Source: an uncultured Chitinophagaceae bacterium (GTDB lineage: Bacteria > Bacteroidota > Bacteroidia > Chitinophagales > Chitinophagaceae). From it: DNA of 43,283 nt. A program made the translations under genes and the position numbers. The stretch spans positions 1 to 43,283 of the forward strand of contig CAITVK010000018.1 of the NCBI GenBank assembly GCA_903895845.1. The letters run 5' to 3'. This document shows positions 34,239 through 42,378 of this stretch, piece after piece. The notes beneath the pieces are model-generated. The model did no database searches and was not told the DNA's origin. It saw nothing but the letters and a program-made list of their open reading frames with translations. Each line of letters starts with the position of its first letter. Positions within the stretch are counted from its first letter, which is position 1.

Positions 34239-35276
34239 TTGGTTTTAATAGATAAAATAGAATTACCAGACTTCCCGCTGTTGTTGGCTCCGATGGAAGA
34301 TGTAAGCGATCCCCCCTTCAGAGCGGTGTGTAAAGACAATGGAGCCGACCTCATGTACACGGAATTCATCAGTAGTGAAGGCTTGATAAGGGATGCTATT
34401 AAAAGCAGACAAAAGCTGGATATATTCGATTATGAACGTCCAATAGGTATTCAGATATTTGGCGGAGACGAAGAAAGTCTTTCCCTTGCAGCAAGAATTG
34501 TGGATGTAACCAATCCCGATTTACTGGACATCAACTATGGATGTCCCGTAAAGAAAGTTGCTTGTAAAGGCGCTGGTGCAGGCGTGCTGAAAGATGTAGA
34601 TTTGATGGTACGATTAACGACGGCCGTTGTAAAATCTACCAGTTTGCCCGTCACCGTAAAAACGCGTTTGGGTTGGGATGATGACACCAAAAACATTGAA
34701 GAAGTGGCGGAGCGATTGCAGGATTGTGGCATAAAAGCCCTTGCCATACATGGTCGCACCCGCAGTCAGATGTATAAAGGCGAAGCAGACTGGACATTGA
34801 TTGCAAAGGTGAAAAATAATCCCCGCATACACATCCCCATCTTTGGAAATGGCGATATTGACAGTCCGCAGAAAGCATTGGAATATAAAAACAGGTATGG
34901 CGTAGATGGCATCATGATTGGACGTGCCGCAATAGGTTATCCTTGGATTTTTAGGGAGATAAAACACTATGTACAGACAGGTGAGTTATTGCCTTTCCCA
35001 ACTTTGGAAGAACGGGTTGATGTTTGTAAAACACATTTGAGAAGATCGCTGGAATGGAAGGGAAAAATAGTCGGTATCAATGAAATGAGAAGGCATTATG
35101 CCAACTATCTGAAGGGATTGCCTAACATAAAAGAGTTTAGGAACAGATTGGTTACGTTGAAAGAGATGGAGGAAGTGGAAGAAGTATTGGATGAAATAAA
35201 AGTTCATTATGAAGGCTTCGAGATTAAAAGAAGTCCAATAGAACTGATTAATTATCACGAGAAATGTCCGGTTTAA
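34239..35276 (+). CDS. dusB: tRNA-dihydrouridine synthase B
   Basis: The 345-residue flavoenzyme reduces specific uridines in tRNA to dihydrouridine. PLLLAPMEDVSDPPFRAVCK is the FMN-binding opening, LDINYGCPVKKVACKGAGAG holds the catalytic Cys (C102), followed by VKTRLGW, IHGRTRSQMYKG, IFGNGDI and GIMIGRAAIGYPWIF. The start must be the TTG at 34239: a stop codon lies four codons upstream, and the next ATG would remove the flavin-binding strand. A 21-bp repeat array starts 4 nt after the stop codon. Confidence 0.94.
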   Translation: MVLIDKIELPDFPLLLAPMEDVSDPPFRAVCKDNGADLMYTEFISSEGLIRDAIKSRQKLDIFDYERPIGIQIFGGDEESLSLAARIVDVTNPDLLDINYGCPVKKVACKGAGAGVLKDVDLMVRLTTAVVKSTSLPVTVKTRLGWDDDTKNIEEVAERLQDCGIKALAIHGRTRSQMYKGEADWTLIAKVKNNPRIHIPIFGNGDIDSPQKALEYKNRYGVDGIMIGRAAIGYPWIFREIKHYVQTGELLPFPTLEERVDVCKTHLRRSLEWKGKIVGINEMRRHYANYLKGLPNIKEFRNRLVTLKEMEEVEEVLDEIKVHYEGFEIKRSPIELINYHEKCPV

Positions 35277-35280
35277 CACG

Positions 35281-35490
35281 TTTATATACTTCCGTCCAAC
35301 ATTTATATATCTTTTCCCAACTTTTATATATAAATCTCTAGCTTTTATATATCTCCGTCTAAGATTTATATCTATTTTCTCAACTTTTATATATAAATCT
35401 CCAGCTTTTATATATCTCCATCCAAGATTTATATATGTTTATCCAACTTTTATATATAAACGTGAAACTTTTAGGTATTAATGTGGGATA
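35281..35490. repeat. 21-bp tandem repeat array with a 63-bp higher-order unit
   Basis: Ten units start exactly every 21 bp (35281, 35302, ... 35470). Each begins TTTATAT and most end AACT, AGCT or AAGA. Three subtypes alternate in order: one with ATAAATCTC in its middle (35323, 35386, 35449), one with ATCTCC(G/A)TC (35344, 35407, and 35281 in weaker form), and one with a T-rich middle (35302, 35365, 35428). This gives a 63-bp higher-order repeat. The last unit is degenerate. The array starts 4 nt after the dusB stop; the remaining ~110 nt to the next gene show no clear promoter. Confidence 0.95.
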
Positions 35491-35599
35491 AGCGGATTTT
35501 TAGGTCAGATAGTATAATTACTATTAGTAGATAAAAATAGAAAGGATACACTTTCCTACTTACAAAATACAGAAATGAAGCAATAAAAGAAATAATGAA

Positions 35600-35875
35600 A
35601 TGAAAATAATTGAATTCTTAACTGCATTCGTTGCTTGGGTGCAAATCGTTGCATCACCTTTAATTGTTGGATTTGTAATAGGATTTCTGGTTTACAATAA
35701 ATACCCTTCAGAGAAAGGGCTTTTTGGAGGAATCGCTATTGCTGTATTAGGATTGATTATTGGAATAATATGGGCTACTCGGACTTGGAAAAAGAGAGGA
35801 ACACTCGAATTTATGTCTAAAGTTTCTTCTAATTCTGAGTTTTATAAATCAGAAGAGGAAGAAGAAAAGAAATAA
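35600..35875 (+). CDS. Small two-helix membrane protein, unknown function
   Basis: The 91-residue protein is not recognised. It has two hydrophobic helices, about residues 10-30 (FVAWVQIVASPLIVGFVIGF) and 41-60 (LFGGIAIAVLGLIIGIIWAT), separated by a short polar loop NKYPSEKG. A charged tail follows that ends in a Glu/Lys run. It is likely an inner-membrane hairpin with both ends in the cytoplasm. It stands alone behind the 21-bp array. The ATG at 35600 is one of several nearby ATGs in an A-rich stretch; an upstream one at 35595 is out of frame. Confidence 0.65.
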   Translation: MKIIEFLTAFVAWVQIVASPLIVGFVIGFLVYNKYPSEKGLFGGIAIAVLGLIIGIIWATRTWKKRGTLEFMSKVSSNSEFYKSEEEEEKK

Positions 35876-35888
35876 TTCATAAGTCCTT

Positions 35889-36060
35889 CTACCCTAGCCT
35901 TCTTATCTTTTAGATGATACCTGTCGTAGAAAAGCCTTGCACTATTGGATTGATAGCTACCCTGCCCCATTAGCGATTACTTCTTTTGCGCCCACAATTT
36001 GTTCAATAGTATAGTCGCCACCTTTTACCAATACTTCGGGTAAGATAGTAGCAATGCAGT
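35889..36060 (-). pseudogene. rfaE2: Decayed C-terminal fragment of rfaE2 (heptose-1-phosphate adenylyltransferase)
   Basis: The minus strand encodes ATILPEVLVKGGDYTIEQ and IVGAKEVIANG, the unmistakable C-terminal part of RfaE2/HldE nucleotidyltransferases, and then hits a stop (TAG). Shifting the frame by one base at the G-rich run near 35961-35969 restores INPIVQGFSTTGII, an in-frame TAA (35910-35912), and KIRRLG followed by the natural stop at 35889. Upstream, weak traces (VFD, then a DKISEL-like piece in another frame) reach to about 36093. The nucleotide-binding N-terminal half is missing. So at least one frameshift, one nonsense change and a large 5' loss have hit this copy. Confidence 0.85.
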
Positions 36061-36144
36061 TCACTGATTTTATCTAAGCACATCAAAAACTGCTGATATA
36101 TAACCCTCATATTGCTTAAAACCCTCTGAGGGGTTTGTAAAACA

Positions 36145-36177
36145 AAAAAGCCGCTTCATTAATTGAAGCGGCTTTTT
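36145..36177. terminator. Bidirectional terminator behind sucB
   Basis: GCCGCTTCA (36150-36158) and TGAAGCGGC (36164-36172) form a 9-bp stem with a 5-nt loop, flanked by AAAAA and TTTTT. It ends the sucA-sucB transcript on the minus strand. A smaller AAACCC/GGGGTTT hairpin lies next to it at about 36118-36137. Confidence 0.9.
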
Positions 36178-36181
36178 CATT

Positions 36182-36209
36182 ATAACTCATAACTAATATC
36201 TAATATCTA
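36182..36209. repeat. Heptamer repeats next to the sucB stop codon
   Basis: Four units run without a gap: ATAACTC, ATAACTA, ATATCTA and ATATCTA. The block ends one base before the sucB stop codon (36211-36213) and lies between it and the terminator. Confidence 0.7.
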
Positions 36210-36210
36210 C

Positions 36211-37428
36211 TTACAGTTCCAACAAAGTCTTAACAGGATCTTTACCCATCAACAACAACTGTGGATTTTCTAATAGTTCTTTCACCCTTACCAAGAAACT
36301 TACACTCTCACGACCATCAATCACACGGTGGTCATAACTAAGTGCCAGATACATCATCGGTCTGATTTCAATTTTACCATCAATCACCATTGCACGATCT
36401 TGTATCTTGTGCATACCCAAGATAGCACTCTGAGGAATATTGATGATTGGGGTACTTAACAAACTTCCAAACACACCTCCATTGGTAATTGTGAAAGTAC
36501 CGCCTTGCAAATCTTCGGCAGTCAGCTTACTATCCCTTGCTTTGGTAGCCAATAAAACAACCGTCTTTTCTATTTCAGCCATACTCAAACTCTCCACATT
36601 ACGGATAACAGGCACCGTCAATCCACGAGGGGTACTAACTGCAATACTGATGTCGGCATAATCGTGGTACTCCAGACTATCTCCATCAATGTAAGCATTT
36701 ACAGCAGGCCATTCGCTCAAGGCAATCGCACAAGCTTTTGCAAAGAAGCTCATGAACCCAAGGTTTACACCATGAAACTCCTTGAACTTATCTTTAAATT
36801 GCTTTCTTACCTCCATTATCTTACCCATATCCACCTCGTTGAAAGTGGTAAGCATGGCAGTTGTATTCTTTGCTTCAACTAAACGACGACTGATTGTCTT
36901 ACGCAAGTTGCTCATCTTTTCTACACGAACATTACGTGTAAATAATTCATTGCCAGCAAATGCTTTCTTGCCAGGGTTTGCCAATGCACTCAACACATCG
37001 CCTTTCATTATCTTTCCACCAGCACCACTAGGCGTAATAGAAGCAGTATCTACTTTTTTGTCGGCAATAATTGCAGAAGCAACAGGAGAAGCTTTTACAT
37101 CGCTAGCTGCGGGAGTAGCAACTACTACCGGGGCAGGTGCAGCTTTAGGTAGTTCGACAGTAGGAGTTGGAATAGCAGCTGCTTCTGGCTTAGAAGCTGT
37201 CTCATCAATTTGCGCCAGAATAGAACCAATCAAAATGGTATCTCCTTCTGCAGCCAATCTTTTCAGGGCGCCTGCTTGTTCTGCATTTACCTCAAATGTT
37301 GCTTTTTCGCTTTCTAGTTCTGCAATAATCTCGTCACGTTCTACATAAGCGCCTTCTTTTTTAGTCCATTTAAGAAGGGTAACCTCAGTTATCGACTCGC
37401 CAACTGCTGGCACTTTAATGTCAATCAT
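36211..37428 (-). CDS. sucB: Dihydrolipoamide succinyltransferase (E2 of 2-oxoglutarate dehydrogenase)
   Basis: The 405-residue protein has an N-terminal lipoyl domain with the modified Lys K42 in [11 protein letters not shown] and an Ala/Pro-rich linker (~80-115). A peripheral subunit-binding domain with [16 protein letters not shown] follows near 132-150. The catalytic acyltransferase domain ends with [12 protein letters not shown], whose His and Asp are catalytic. It transfers the succinyl group from E1-bound TPP to CoA in the citric acid cycle. It lies 40 nt behind sucA on the minus strand, as in a usual sucAB operon; no E3 (lpd) or sucCD genes are in the window. Confidence 0.96.
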   Translation of the reverse strand: MIDIKVPAVGESITEVTLLKWTKKEGAYVERDEIIAELESEKATFEVNAEQAGALKRLAAEGDTILIGSILAQIDETASKPEAAAIPTPTVELPKAAPAPVVVATPAASDVKASPVASAIIADKKVDTASITPSGAGGKIMKGDVLSALANPGKKAFAGNELFTRNVRVEKMSNLRKTISRRLVEAKNTTAMLTTFNEVDMGKIMEVRKQFKDKFKEFHGVNLGFMSFFAKACAIALSEWPAVNAYIDGDSLEYHDYADISIAVSTPRGLTVPVIRNVESLSMAEIEKTVVLLATKARDSKLTAEDLQGGTFTITNGGVFGSLLSTPIINIPQSAILGMHKIQDRAMVIDGKIEIRPMMYLALSYDHRVIDGRESVSFLVRVKELLENPQLLLMGKDPVKTLLEL

Positions 37429-37468
37429 AAAATTTTATTTCTAATGTTTATATTAATCGATGTTAGGG

Positions 37469-40222
37469 TTAGATATTAAAGGCCATATCTATAATTTCTG
37501 CTTGCTCTCTTGCATGTACTTTGGAGTATCCTGTAGCTGTAGACGCACTTGCATTACGACTGATGATACCAAAATTTACAGACTTCAAGTTCATTTGAAG
37601 GAATGAAGCAGCTCCCATGTTCAATGGTTCTTCCTGAACCCAGAACCACATAGCCCTGCTATATTTCTTATACAAAGCATCCAATTGTTTTACAGGTAAC
37701 GGATGAATTTGTTCCAAACGCACAATTGCAATATCAGTTCTGTTTTCTTTTTGTTGTTTGTCAGCCATTTCAAAGTAAATCTTACCACTACATAGTAGCA
37801 CTTTCTTCACTTGTGTAACATCAGCGACATAAGCATCATCTATCACTTCCTGGAATTTGCCTGTAGCCAGCTCACTTATTTTACTGAAAGTCCAAGGGCT
37901 TCTCAAATTAGCTTTAGGTGAGAAGTTAATCAATGGTTTCCTGAAATTCCAGGTCAATTGCCTTCTGATCAGATGGAAAAGGTTAGCGGCAGTTGTTACA
38001 TTAGAAATAATGATGTTTAGTTCGGCAGCCATCTGTAAAAATCTTTCCAATCTGGCACTGCTATGTTCTGGTCCCTGACCTTCGTAGCCGTGAGGCAATA
38101 ACATCACCAATCCATTTTGTCTTTGCCATTTCTGTTCACCTGCGGTAATAAATTGGTCAATCATTGTTTGGGCACCGTTGGCAAAGTCACCAAACTGTGC
38201 TTCCCAAACCACCAATGCATTCGGATTTGCCAACGCATAACCATACTCGAAACCAAGTACGCCATATTCGCTCAATAAAGAATTATATACCCTGAACTTG
38301 GCTTGCCCTTCTGTAAAATGATTTAACCTGTTATAACCTTTGCTGGTTTCTTCATCGCGCAATACGGCATGACGGTGACTGAAAGTACCACGTTGTACAT
38401 CCTGACCACTCATCCTTACGATGTTTCCATCGAGAAGTAACGAGCCATAAGCCATCAACTCACCTGTTGCCCAATCTATCTTTTGTTCTGTTTCGAGTAA
38501 TTTAATCTTCTCTTGTATCAACTTCTCTACCTTCTTGAGCGGCTTGAAAGTCTCAGGCCATTTCATCAACCCTTCAAATAATAAGGAAGCCGTTTCGGCA
38601 GAGATGGATGTGTCAGGAGATTCATCAAAGTCTTGTGACTTAGCTTTTGTCATAGATTCCCATACTATCTCAGGCTTTTGGGCTTTATATGGTAATGGAG
38701 ATTGTTTTACTTCATCGAGACGCTCTTGCAAGTCTGCCCAGAATTTCTGCTCCATTTCCTTGGCTAATACCTGAGCAGAAGGCTCTCCATTTTCCAAAAG
38801 GAACTTCACATATTGCTCACGAGGATTAGAATGTTTATCAATCAACGCATACAACTGCGGCTGTGTATATTTTGGATCATCGCCTTCGTTGTGACCGTGC
38901 TTACGGTAACAAACCATGTCCACAAATATATCTTTATTAAACTCCTGACGATATTTGGCTGCTATCTCTGCACAACGTACTACCGCTTCTGCATCGTCAC
39001 CATTCACATGCAATACAGGTGCTTGAACCATCGCTGCAATAGAAGTACAGTAGTCGGCAGTTCTTGCATCTTCGAAATCAGTGGTAAACCCAATCTGGTT
39101 ATTGATTACAAAGTGAATGGTTCCACCAGTATAATAACCCTTCAGGTTACTCATCTGCAGCACTTCATATACAATCCCTTGTCCGGCCACCGAAGCATCC
39201 CCATGGATTAGAACCGGTAATATCTTATCAAAATCGCTATCATATAATACGTCTGCCTTAGCCCTTGCAAATCCCACAACAACGGGGTTCACAGCTTCCA
39301 GGTGCGAAGGATTTGGCATCAGTTTCAAGTGAATTTCTTTATCGTTAGGCGTAGTCACCTCACTACCGTAACCCATGTGGTATTTCACATCGCCACTACC
39401 CATGGTTTGATCCATAACCGCAGTGCCTTCAAACTCACTGAATATTTGTTCGTAGGTTTTACCCATTATGTTTGCCAAAACATTCAACCTTCCACGGTGT
39501 GCCATACCAAAAACCACTTCTTTTACATCGTAGTCGGCAGCAGTATTGATAATGGCATCCAATGCAGCAATGGTAGTTTCACCTCCTTCAAGTGAGAATC
39601 TTTTCTGACCGATATATTTAGTATGAAGAAACTTCTCGAAGATTACACCTTGATTCAGTTTCTCAAGTATCCTCCTTTTCTTTTCCAGTTCAATTGGCGT
39701 AAAGAAGCTTTTCTCCATTTCATTGGTCAACCAATCAACTTTCTTTTGGTCGCTGATATATTTAAACTCAATACCAACATGGTTGGCATATACTTTTTGA
39801 AGATGAGAAAGAATATTCCTCAAGGTCGTTGCACCCAAACCGATAATGTTACCAGTTTGATATACGGTATCCAAATCATTATCAGATAACCCATAAAAAG
39901 CAAGATCCAGATTGGCTCCACGATCTTTACGTTCACGGATTGGATTCGTTTTAGCCAACAAATGTCCCTTGTTCCTGTATCCTAATATCAGACGATAGAC
40001 CCTTATTTCCTTCATCCAGTCCACAGTATCAGTTGTGGGCTGACTAACAGATGTACCTGCAGAAACTCCAGCACTTGCTGAACCATTGGCTACGGCAAAG
40101 TCAAAACCTTCAAAAAACTTCTTTAAATCTGGATCGATACTGCTTGAATCTTTAAGAAAATCTTGATAAAGACTTTCGATGTAACTAGGGTGAGAGTTTG
40201 TGATGTACGAGAAATCCTTCAT
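37469..40222 (-). CDS. sucA: 2-oxoglutarate dehydrogenase E1 component
   Basis: From the ATG at 40222 the enzyme has 917 residues; a TTG three codons upstream is less likely. It decarboxylates 2-oxoglutarate with thiamine diphosphate and passes succinyl to SucB. Diagnostic segments are the N-terminal YIESLYQDFLKD (E2-binding tail), GMAHRGRLNVLANIMGK, HVNGDDAEAVVRCAEIA in the TPP/Mg site, CYRKHGHNEGDDP, and LLPHGYEGQGPEHSSARLER in the C-terminal half. Length fits the family (~930). GATATTTG at 40262-40269 on the minus strand is a one-mismatch -7 box that would give a leader of about 36 nt. Confidence 0.97.
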   Translation of the reverse strand: MKDFSYITNSHPSYIESLYQDFLKDSSSIDPDLKKFFEGFDFAVANGSASAGVSAGTSVSQPTTDTVDWMKEIRVYRLILGYRNKGHLLAKTNPIRERKDRGANLDLAFYGLSDNDLDTVYQTGNIIGLGATTLRNILSHLQKVYANHVGIEFKYISDQKKVDWLTNEMEKSFFTPIELEKKRRILEKLNQGVIFEKFLHTKYIGQKRFSLEGGETTIAALDAIINTAADYDVKEVVFGMAHRGRLNVLANIMGKTYEQIFSEFEGTAVMDQTMGSGDVKYHMGYGSEVTTPNDKEIHLKLMPNPSHLEAVNPVVVGFARAKADVLYDSDFDKILPVLIHGDASVAGQGIVYEVLQMSNLKGYYTGGTIHFVINNQIGFTTDFEDARTADYCTSIAAMVQAPVLHVNGDDAEAVVRCAEIAAKYRQEFNKDIFVDMVCYRKHGHNEGDDPKYTQPQLYALIDKHSNPREQYVKFLLENGEPSAQVLAKEMEQKFWADLQERLDEVKQSPLPYKAQKPEIVWESMTKAKSQDFDESPDTSISAETASLLFEGLMKWPETFKPLKKVEKLIQEKIKLLETEQKIDWATGELMAYGSLLLDGNIVRMSGQDVQRGTFSHRHAVLRDEETSKGYNRLNHFTEGQAKFRVYNSLLSEYGVLGFEYGYALANPNALVVWEAQFGDFANGAQTMIDQFITAGEQKWQRQNGLVMLLPHGYEGQGPEHSSARLERFLQMAAELNIIISNVTTAANLFHLIRRQLTWNFRKPLINFSPKANLRSPWTFSKISELATGKFQEVIDDAYVADVTQVKKVLLCSGKIYFEMADKQQKENRTDIAIVRLEQIHPLPVKQLDALYKKYSRAMWFWVQEEPLNMGAASFLQMNLKSVNFGIISRNASASTATGYSKVHAREQAEIIDMAFNI

Positions 40223-40396
40223 TGTGGCCAATTATTCTTCTTAAACTAATAAATTTCGTGGCAAATATCGTATTCTAAAGCATTGGAACGGCATTAAATA
40301 TGAAACTGTTTCCAACTTTTTTATAAAAAACGTTGTAGGTGGAAAACTCTTTTAAATAAATAATGATAAATATTTTATTGAATGGAATCAACTCCC

Positions 40397-40404
40397 TACA
40401 TTTG
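40397..40404 (+). promoter_or_regulatory. -7 promoter element of rpsT
   Basis: TACATTTG is a perfect TAnnTTTG. Transcription would start near 40408, 19 nt before the ATG at 40427. This places the longer possible start at 40382 upstream of the transcript. Confidence 0.6.
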
Positions 40405-40426
40405 CACTCCGAAAATTATTTTTAAT

Positions 40427-40690
40427 ATGGCAAATCATAAGGCTACCAAGAAGGATACAAGGCAAGCAGCAAAACGTAACGAGGCAAATCGTTATTACGG
40501 TAAAACAACTCGTAACGCAATACGTGACTTGAAAACAACAGTTGGTACATCTGAGTTTACAGACAAATTACCTAATGTTATCTCTCAAATAGATAAGTTG
40601 GCAAAAAGAGGCATTATTCATAAGAATAAAGCTGCTAACCTAAAAAGCAAATTGGCTAAGAAAGCAAATGCAGCTAAGGCTGTTGCTTAA
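40427..40690 (+). CDS. rpsT: 30S ribosomal protein S20
   Basis: The 87-residue basic protein begins MANHKATKKDTRQAAKRNEA, the usual S20 opening, and continues with a helical body ending in a Lys/Ala-rich tail (HKNKAANLKSKLAKKANAA). S20 binds 16S rRNA early in 30S assembly. An extended frame from 40382 is rejected because it begins upstream of the promoter and adds residues foreign to S20. The gene is monocistronic, with its own terminator 20 nt behind. Confidence 0.97.
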   Translation: MANHKATKKDTRQAAKRNEANRYYGKTTRNAIRDLKTTVGTSEFTDKLPNVISQIDKLAKRGIIHKNKAANLKSKLAKKANAAKAVA

Positions 40691-40709
40691 TTATAACTTT
40701 ATCTTTTGC

Positions 40710-40748
40710 AAAAAGGCTCAACTGATAAATAATTAGTTGAGCCTTTTT
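40710..40748. terminator. Terminator behind rpsT
   Basis: AAAAAGGCTCAACT (40710-40723) pairs perfectly over 14 bp with 40735-40748, which ends in TTTTT, around an 11-nt loop. Confidence 0.93.
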
Positions 40749-40750
40749 GA

Positions 40751-41069
40751 TTTCTGGAACAGAAAGCAGATTGTATGTTGGAGTTGACTTACATGTTGTA
40801 TTCTATTCAAGCGTAAGCAACAGAGAAAAGTCTTACAGTTGCAAAGTCTGTTATAAAGAGAGAAACCCAAAGCCCTTCTACGCAAAACACAAACAACTCT
40901 GTTGCTAAGACTTTACTTTAAAATCTAATAGCAAACTATTTCATAAATCCTTCCTTTTACCCAACAAAATACAACGATTTCGTTATTCAAGCCCACAATT
41001 TACACTTGGATAGCTTCTGGAAAATAGAAGGCTTCGTTATTTCGACTCAAAATCAATAACAAAACCAGA
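40751..41069. other. 319-nt gene-free region with permuted inverted repeats
   Basis: No open frame is convincing. AGCAACAGAG (40816-40825) and AAAGTCTTA (40827-40835) are each perfectly complementary to halves of the contiguous block 40897-40914, but in an order that makes the two helices cross. GCGTA (40811-40815) also matches TACGC (40879-40883). This could be a pseudoknot, alternative RNA folds or a scrambled repeat; no known RNA family is recognised. Confidence 0.45.
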
Positions 41070-41543
41070 TCAAACGTGATGATATTTTTCATTTTTGATA
41101 ATGCTGCAAGCCCTGTACACTTGTTCTGCCAATATCAGCCTGACAATCATGTGCGGAAAAACCAATTGAGATAAACTCCACACAAAATTTGCCCTTTTAA
41201 ATACAGAATCTTCCACTCCGAATGCGCCTCCTATCAGAAAAACAATCCGCTTTGTGCTTTCATTGCCTCTCTGCTGAATAAGTGTTGCCAATGCTGGAGA
41301 ACTGATATTCTTGCCTCTTTCATCTAACAAAACCAGATAATCGTCTTTAGTTAACTTCTGAAGCACGCTGGCCGCTTCTACTTTTTTTAACTCATCGGCA
41401 GACAATGTCGCTGCATTCTTTTGAGGAGGAACAATTAGCCACTCCACAGAAAAATAGTTCGTGATGCGTTTTGTAAATTCTTCGATTGCAGCTTTCAAGT
41501 CACTGTCATGTGGTTTTCCAATACTACAGAGCATAATCTTCAT
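41070..41543 (-). CDS. rlmH: 23S rRNA (pseudouridine-1915-N3)-methyltransferase
   Basis: The 157-residue SPOUT methyltransferase methylates pseudouridine 1915 in helix 69 of 23S rRNA. It shows LVLLDERGKNISSPALA, the knot segment IVFLIGGAFGVEDSVFKRA with the SAM-binding glycine loop, and the C-terminal SLSQLVFPHMIVRLILAEQVYRA ending in YHHV, a family hallmark. Length and C-terminus are typical. The gene is monocistronic on the minus strand. Confidence 0.97.
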   Translation of the reverse strand: MKIMLCSIGKPHDSDLKAAIEEFTKRITNYFSVEWLIVPPQKNAATLSADELKKVEAASVLQKLTKDDYLVLLDERGKNISSPALATLIQQRGNESTKRIVFLIGGAFGVEDSVFKRANFVWSLSQLVFPHMIVRLILAEQVYRACSIIKNEKYHHV

Positions 41544-41654
41544 GGCGTAAATGTAGAAGAATCAACTAAAATATCGTTATAAAAGTTCGAAAATAGCCTC
41601 AATCGTTTTCGCAGATTTATAACTAAAGGCATCTTAAATTCAAATTCACAACAA

Positions 41655-41730
41655 TATATTCGCATTGGTTTTTCATAGGATATTGGATTTAAAACGGAGC
41701 TGGATATTCATCCTGGCTCCTTTTTTATTT
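41655..41730 (+). promoter_or_regulatory. Leader element of the PaiB-like gene: -7 box followed by a terminator hairpin
   Basis: TATATTCG (41655-41662) is a one-mismatch -7 box. About 30 nt after the predicted start, a hairpin at 41696-41720 (GGAGC/GCTCC with an inner GG/CC pairing and one bulge) is followed by TTTTTTATTTT (41721-41731). This is a terminator facing the gene at 41793, which begins 60 nt later. The product would be a ~60-nt RNA, or a leader in which termination is regulated. No other gene on the plus strand ends here. The -33 position lacks TTTG. Confidence 0.5.
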
Positions 41731-41792
41731 TAAGCCCCTGCTCAAACTTCGCAGGTAGAAGATACATTTGAGGCTAATTAAAGCACACGTTC

Positions 41793-42374
41793 ATGTACAA
41801 CATTCCATATTTCAAGGCAAACAAACCTTCCGACATCTTGTCGTTCATGAAGGGCAATCCTTTTATTACAGTTTGTGGGGTAGATGTCAGTCAGCAACCA
41901 GTGGCAACACAGATTCCGGTATTACTAAAAGAAAAAGAGGGTAAGTTATACCTTCACGGTCACCTCATGCGCAAGCAAGATCATACCATTGCCTTTGAAC
42001 AAAACCCAAATGTGCTGGCTCTATTTACTGGCAATCACGCTTATGTGAGTGCAAGCTGGTACACAGACCCAAAAGTTGCCAGTACCTGGAACTATAAAGC
42101 TGTACATGCCAAGGGGGTCATTAAATTTATGGACGAGGATGGCTTATACAATCTATTAGCAGAACTGACTAATCATTTTGAGGGGACAGAAGATAGCCCT
42201 GCAGCAGTAAAACAACTCAGCAAGGAATATGTACAAAACAATATGAAAGCAATTGTTGGAATCGAGATAGAACTCACCGACATCCAACACGTATTCAAGT
42301 TGAGCCAAAATAGAAACTCAGCCTCTAAGGAGAATATAAAAAAGAAAATAGGAACCGACTTGGTTGCTGATTAA
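41793..42374 (+). CDS. PaiB-like FMN-binding protein (pyridoxamine 5'-phosphate oxidase fold)
   Basis: The 193-residue protein matches the PaiB/Trp-repressor-like FMN-binding group: MYNIPYFKANKPSDIL at the start, LYLHGHLMRKQDHTIAF, HAYVSASWYTDP and VASTWNYKAVHAKGVI, then the C-terminal VFKLSQNRNSASKENI. The split-barrel fold binds FMN. PaiB was described in Bacillus as a negative transcriptional regulator, but a reductase or oxidase role is equally likely here, and there is no DNA-binding domain to point to. Its stop is 4 nt from the stop of the converging lipoprotein gene, with no terminator between. A leader hairpin precedes it. Confidence 0.87.
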   Translation: MYNIPYFKANKPSDILSFMKGNPFITVCGVDVSQQPVATQIPVLLKEKEGKLYLHGHLMRKQDHTIAFEQNPNVLALFTGNHAYVSASWYTDPKVASTWNYKAVHAKGVIKFMDEDGLYNLLAELTNHFEGTEDSPAAVKQLSKEYVQNNMKAIVGIEIELTDIQHVFKLSQNRNSASKENIKKKIGTDLVAD

Positions 42375-42378
42375 CCTA

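Noticed and set aside
36782-37348. 188-residue plus-strand frame antisense to sucB
   Set aside because: It mirrors the lipoyl and linker region of a clear sucB gene and shows no family motif.
40382-40426. N-terminal extension of ribosomal protein S20
   Set aside because: It overlaps the -7 box TACATTTG and adds residues not found in S20.
41665-41733. TTG-started leader peptide of ~22 residues across the PaiB leader hairpin
   Set aside because: The start is non-ATG, the peptide is not enriched in a regulatory amino acid, and the open frame is short enough to be chance.
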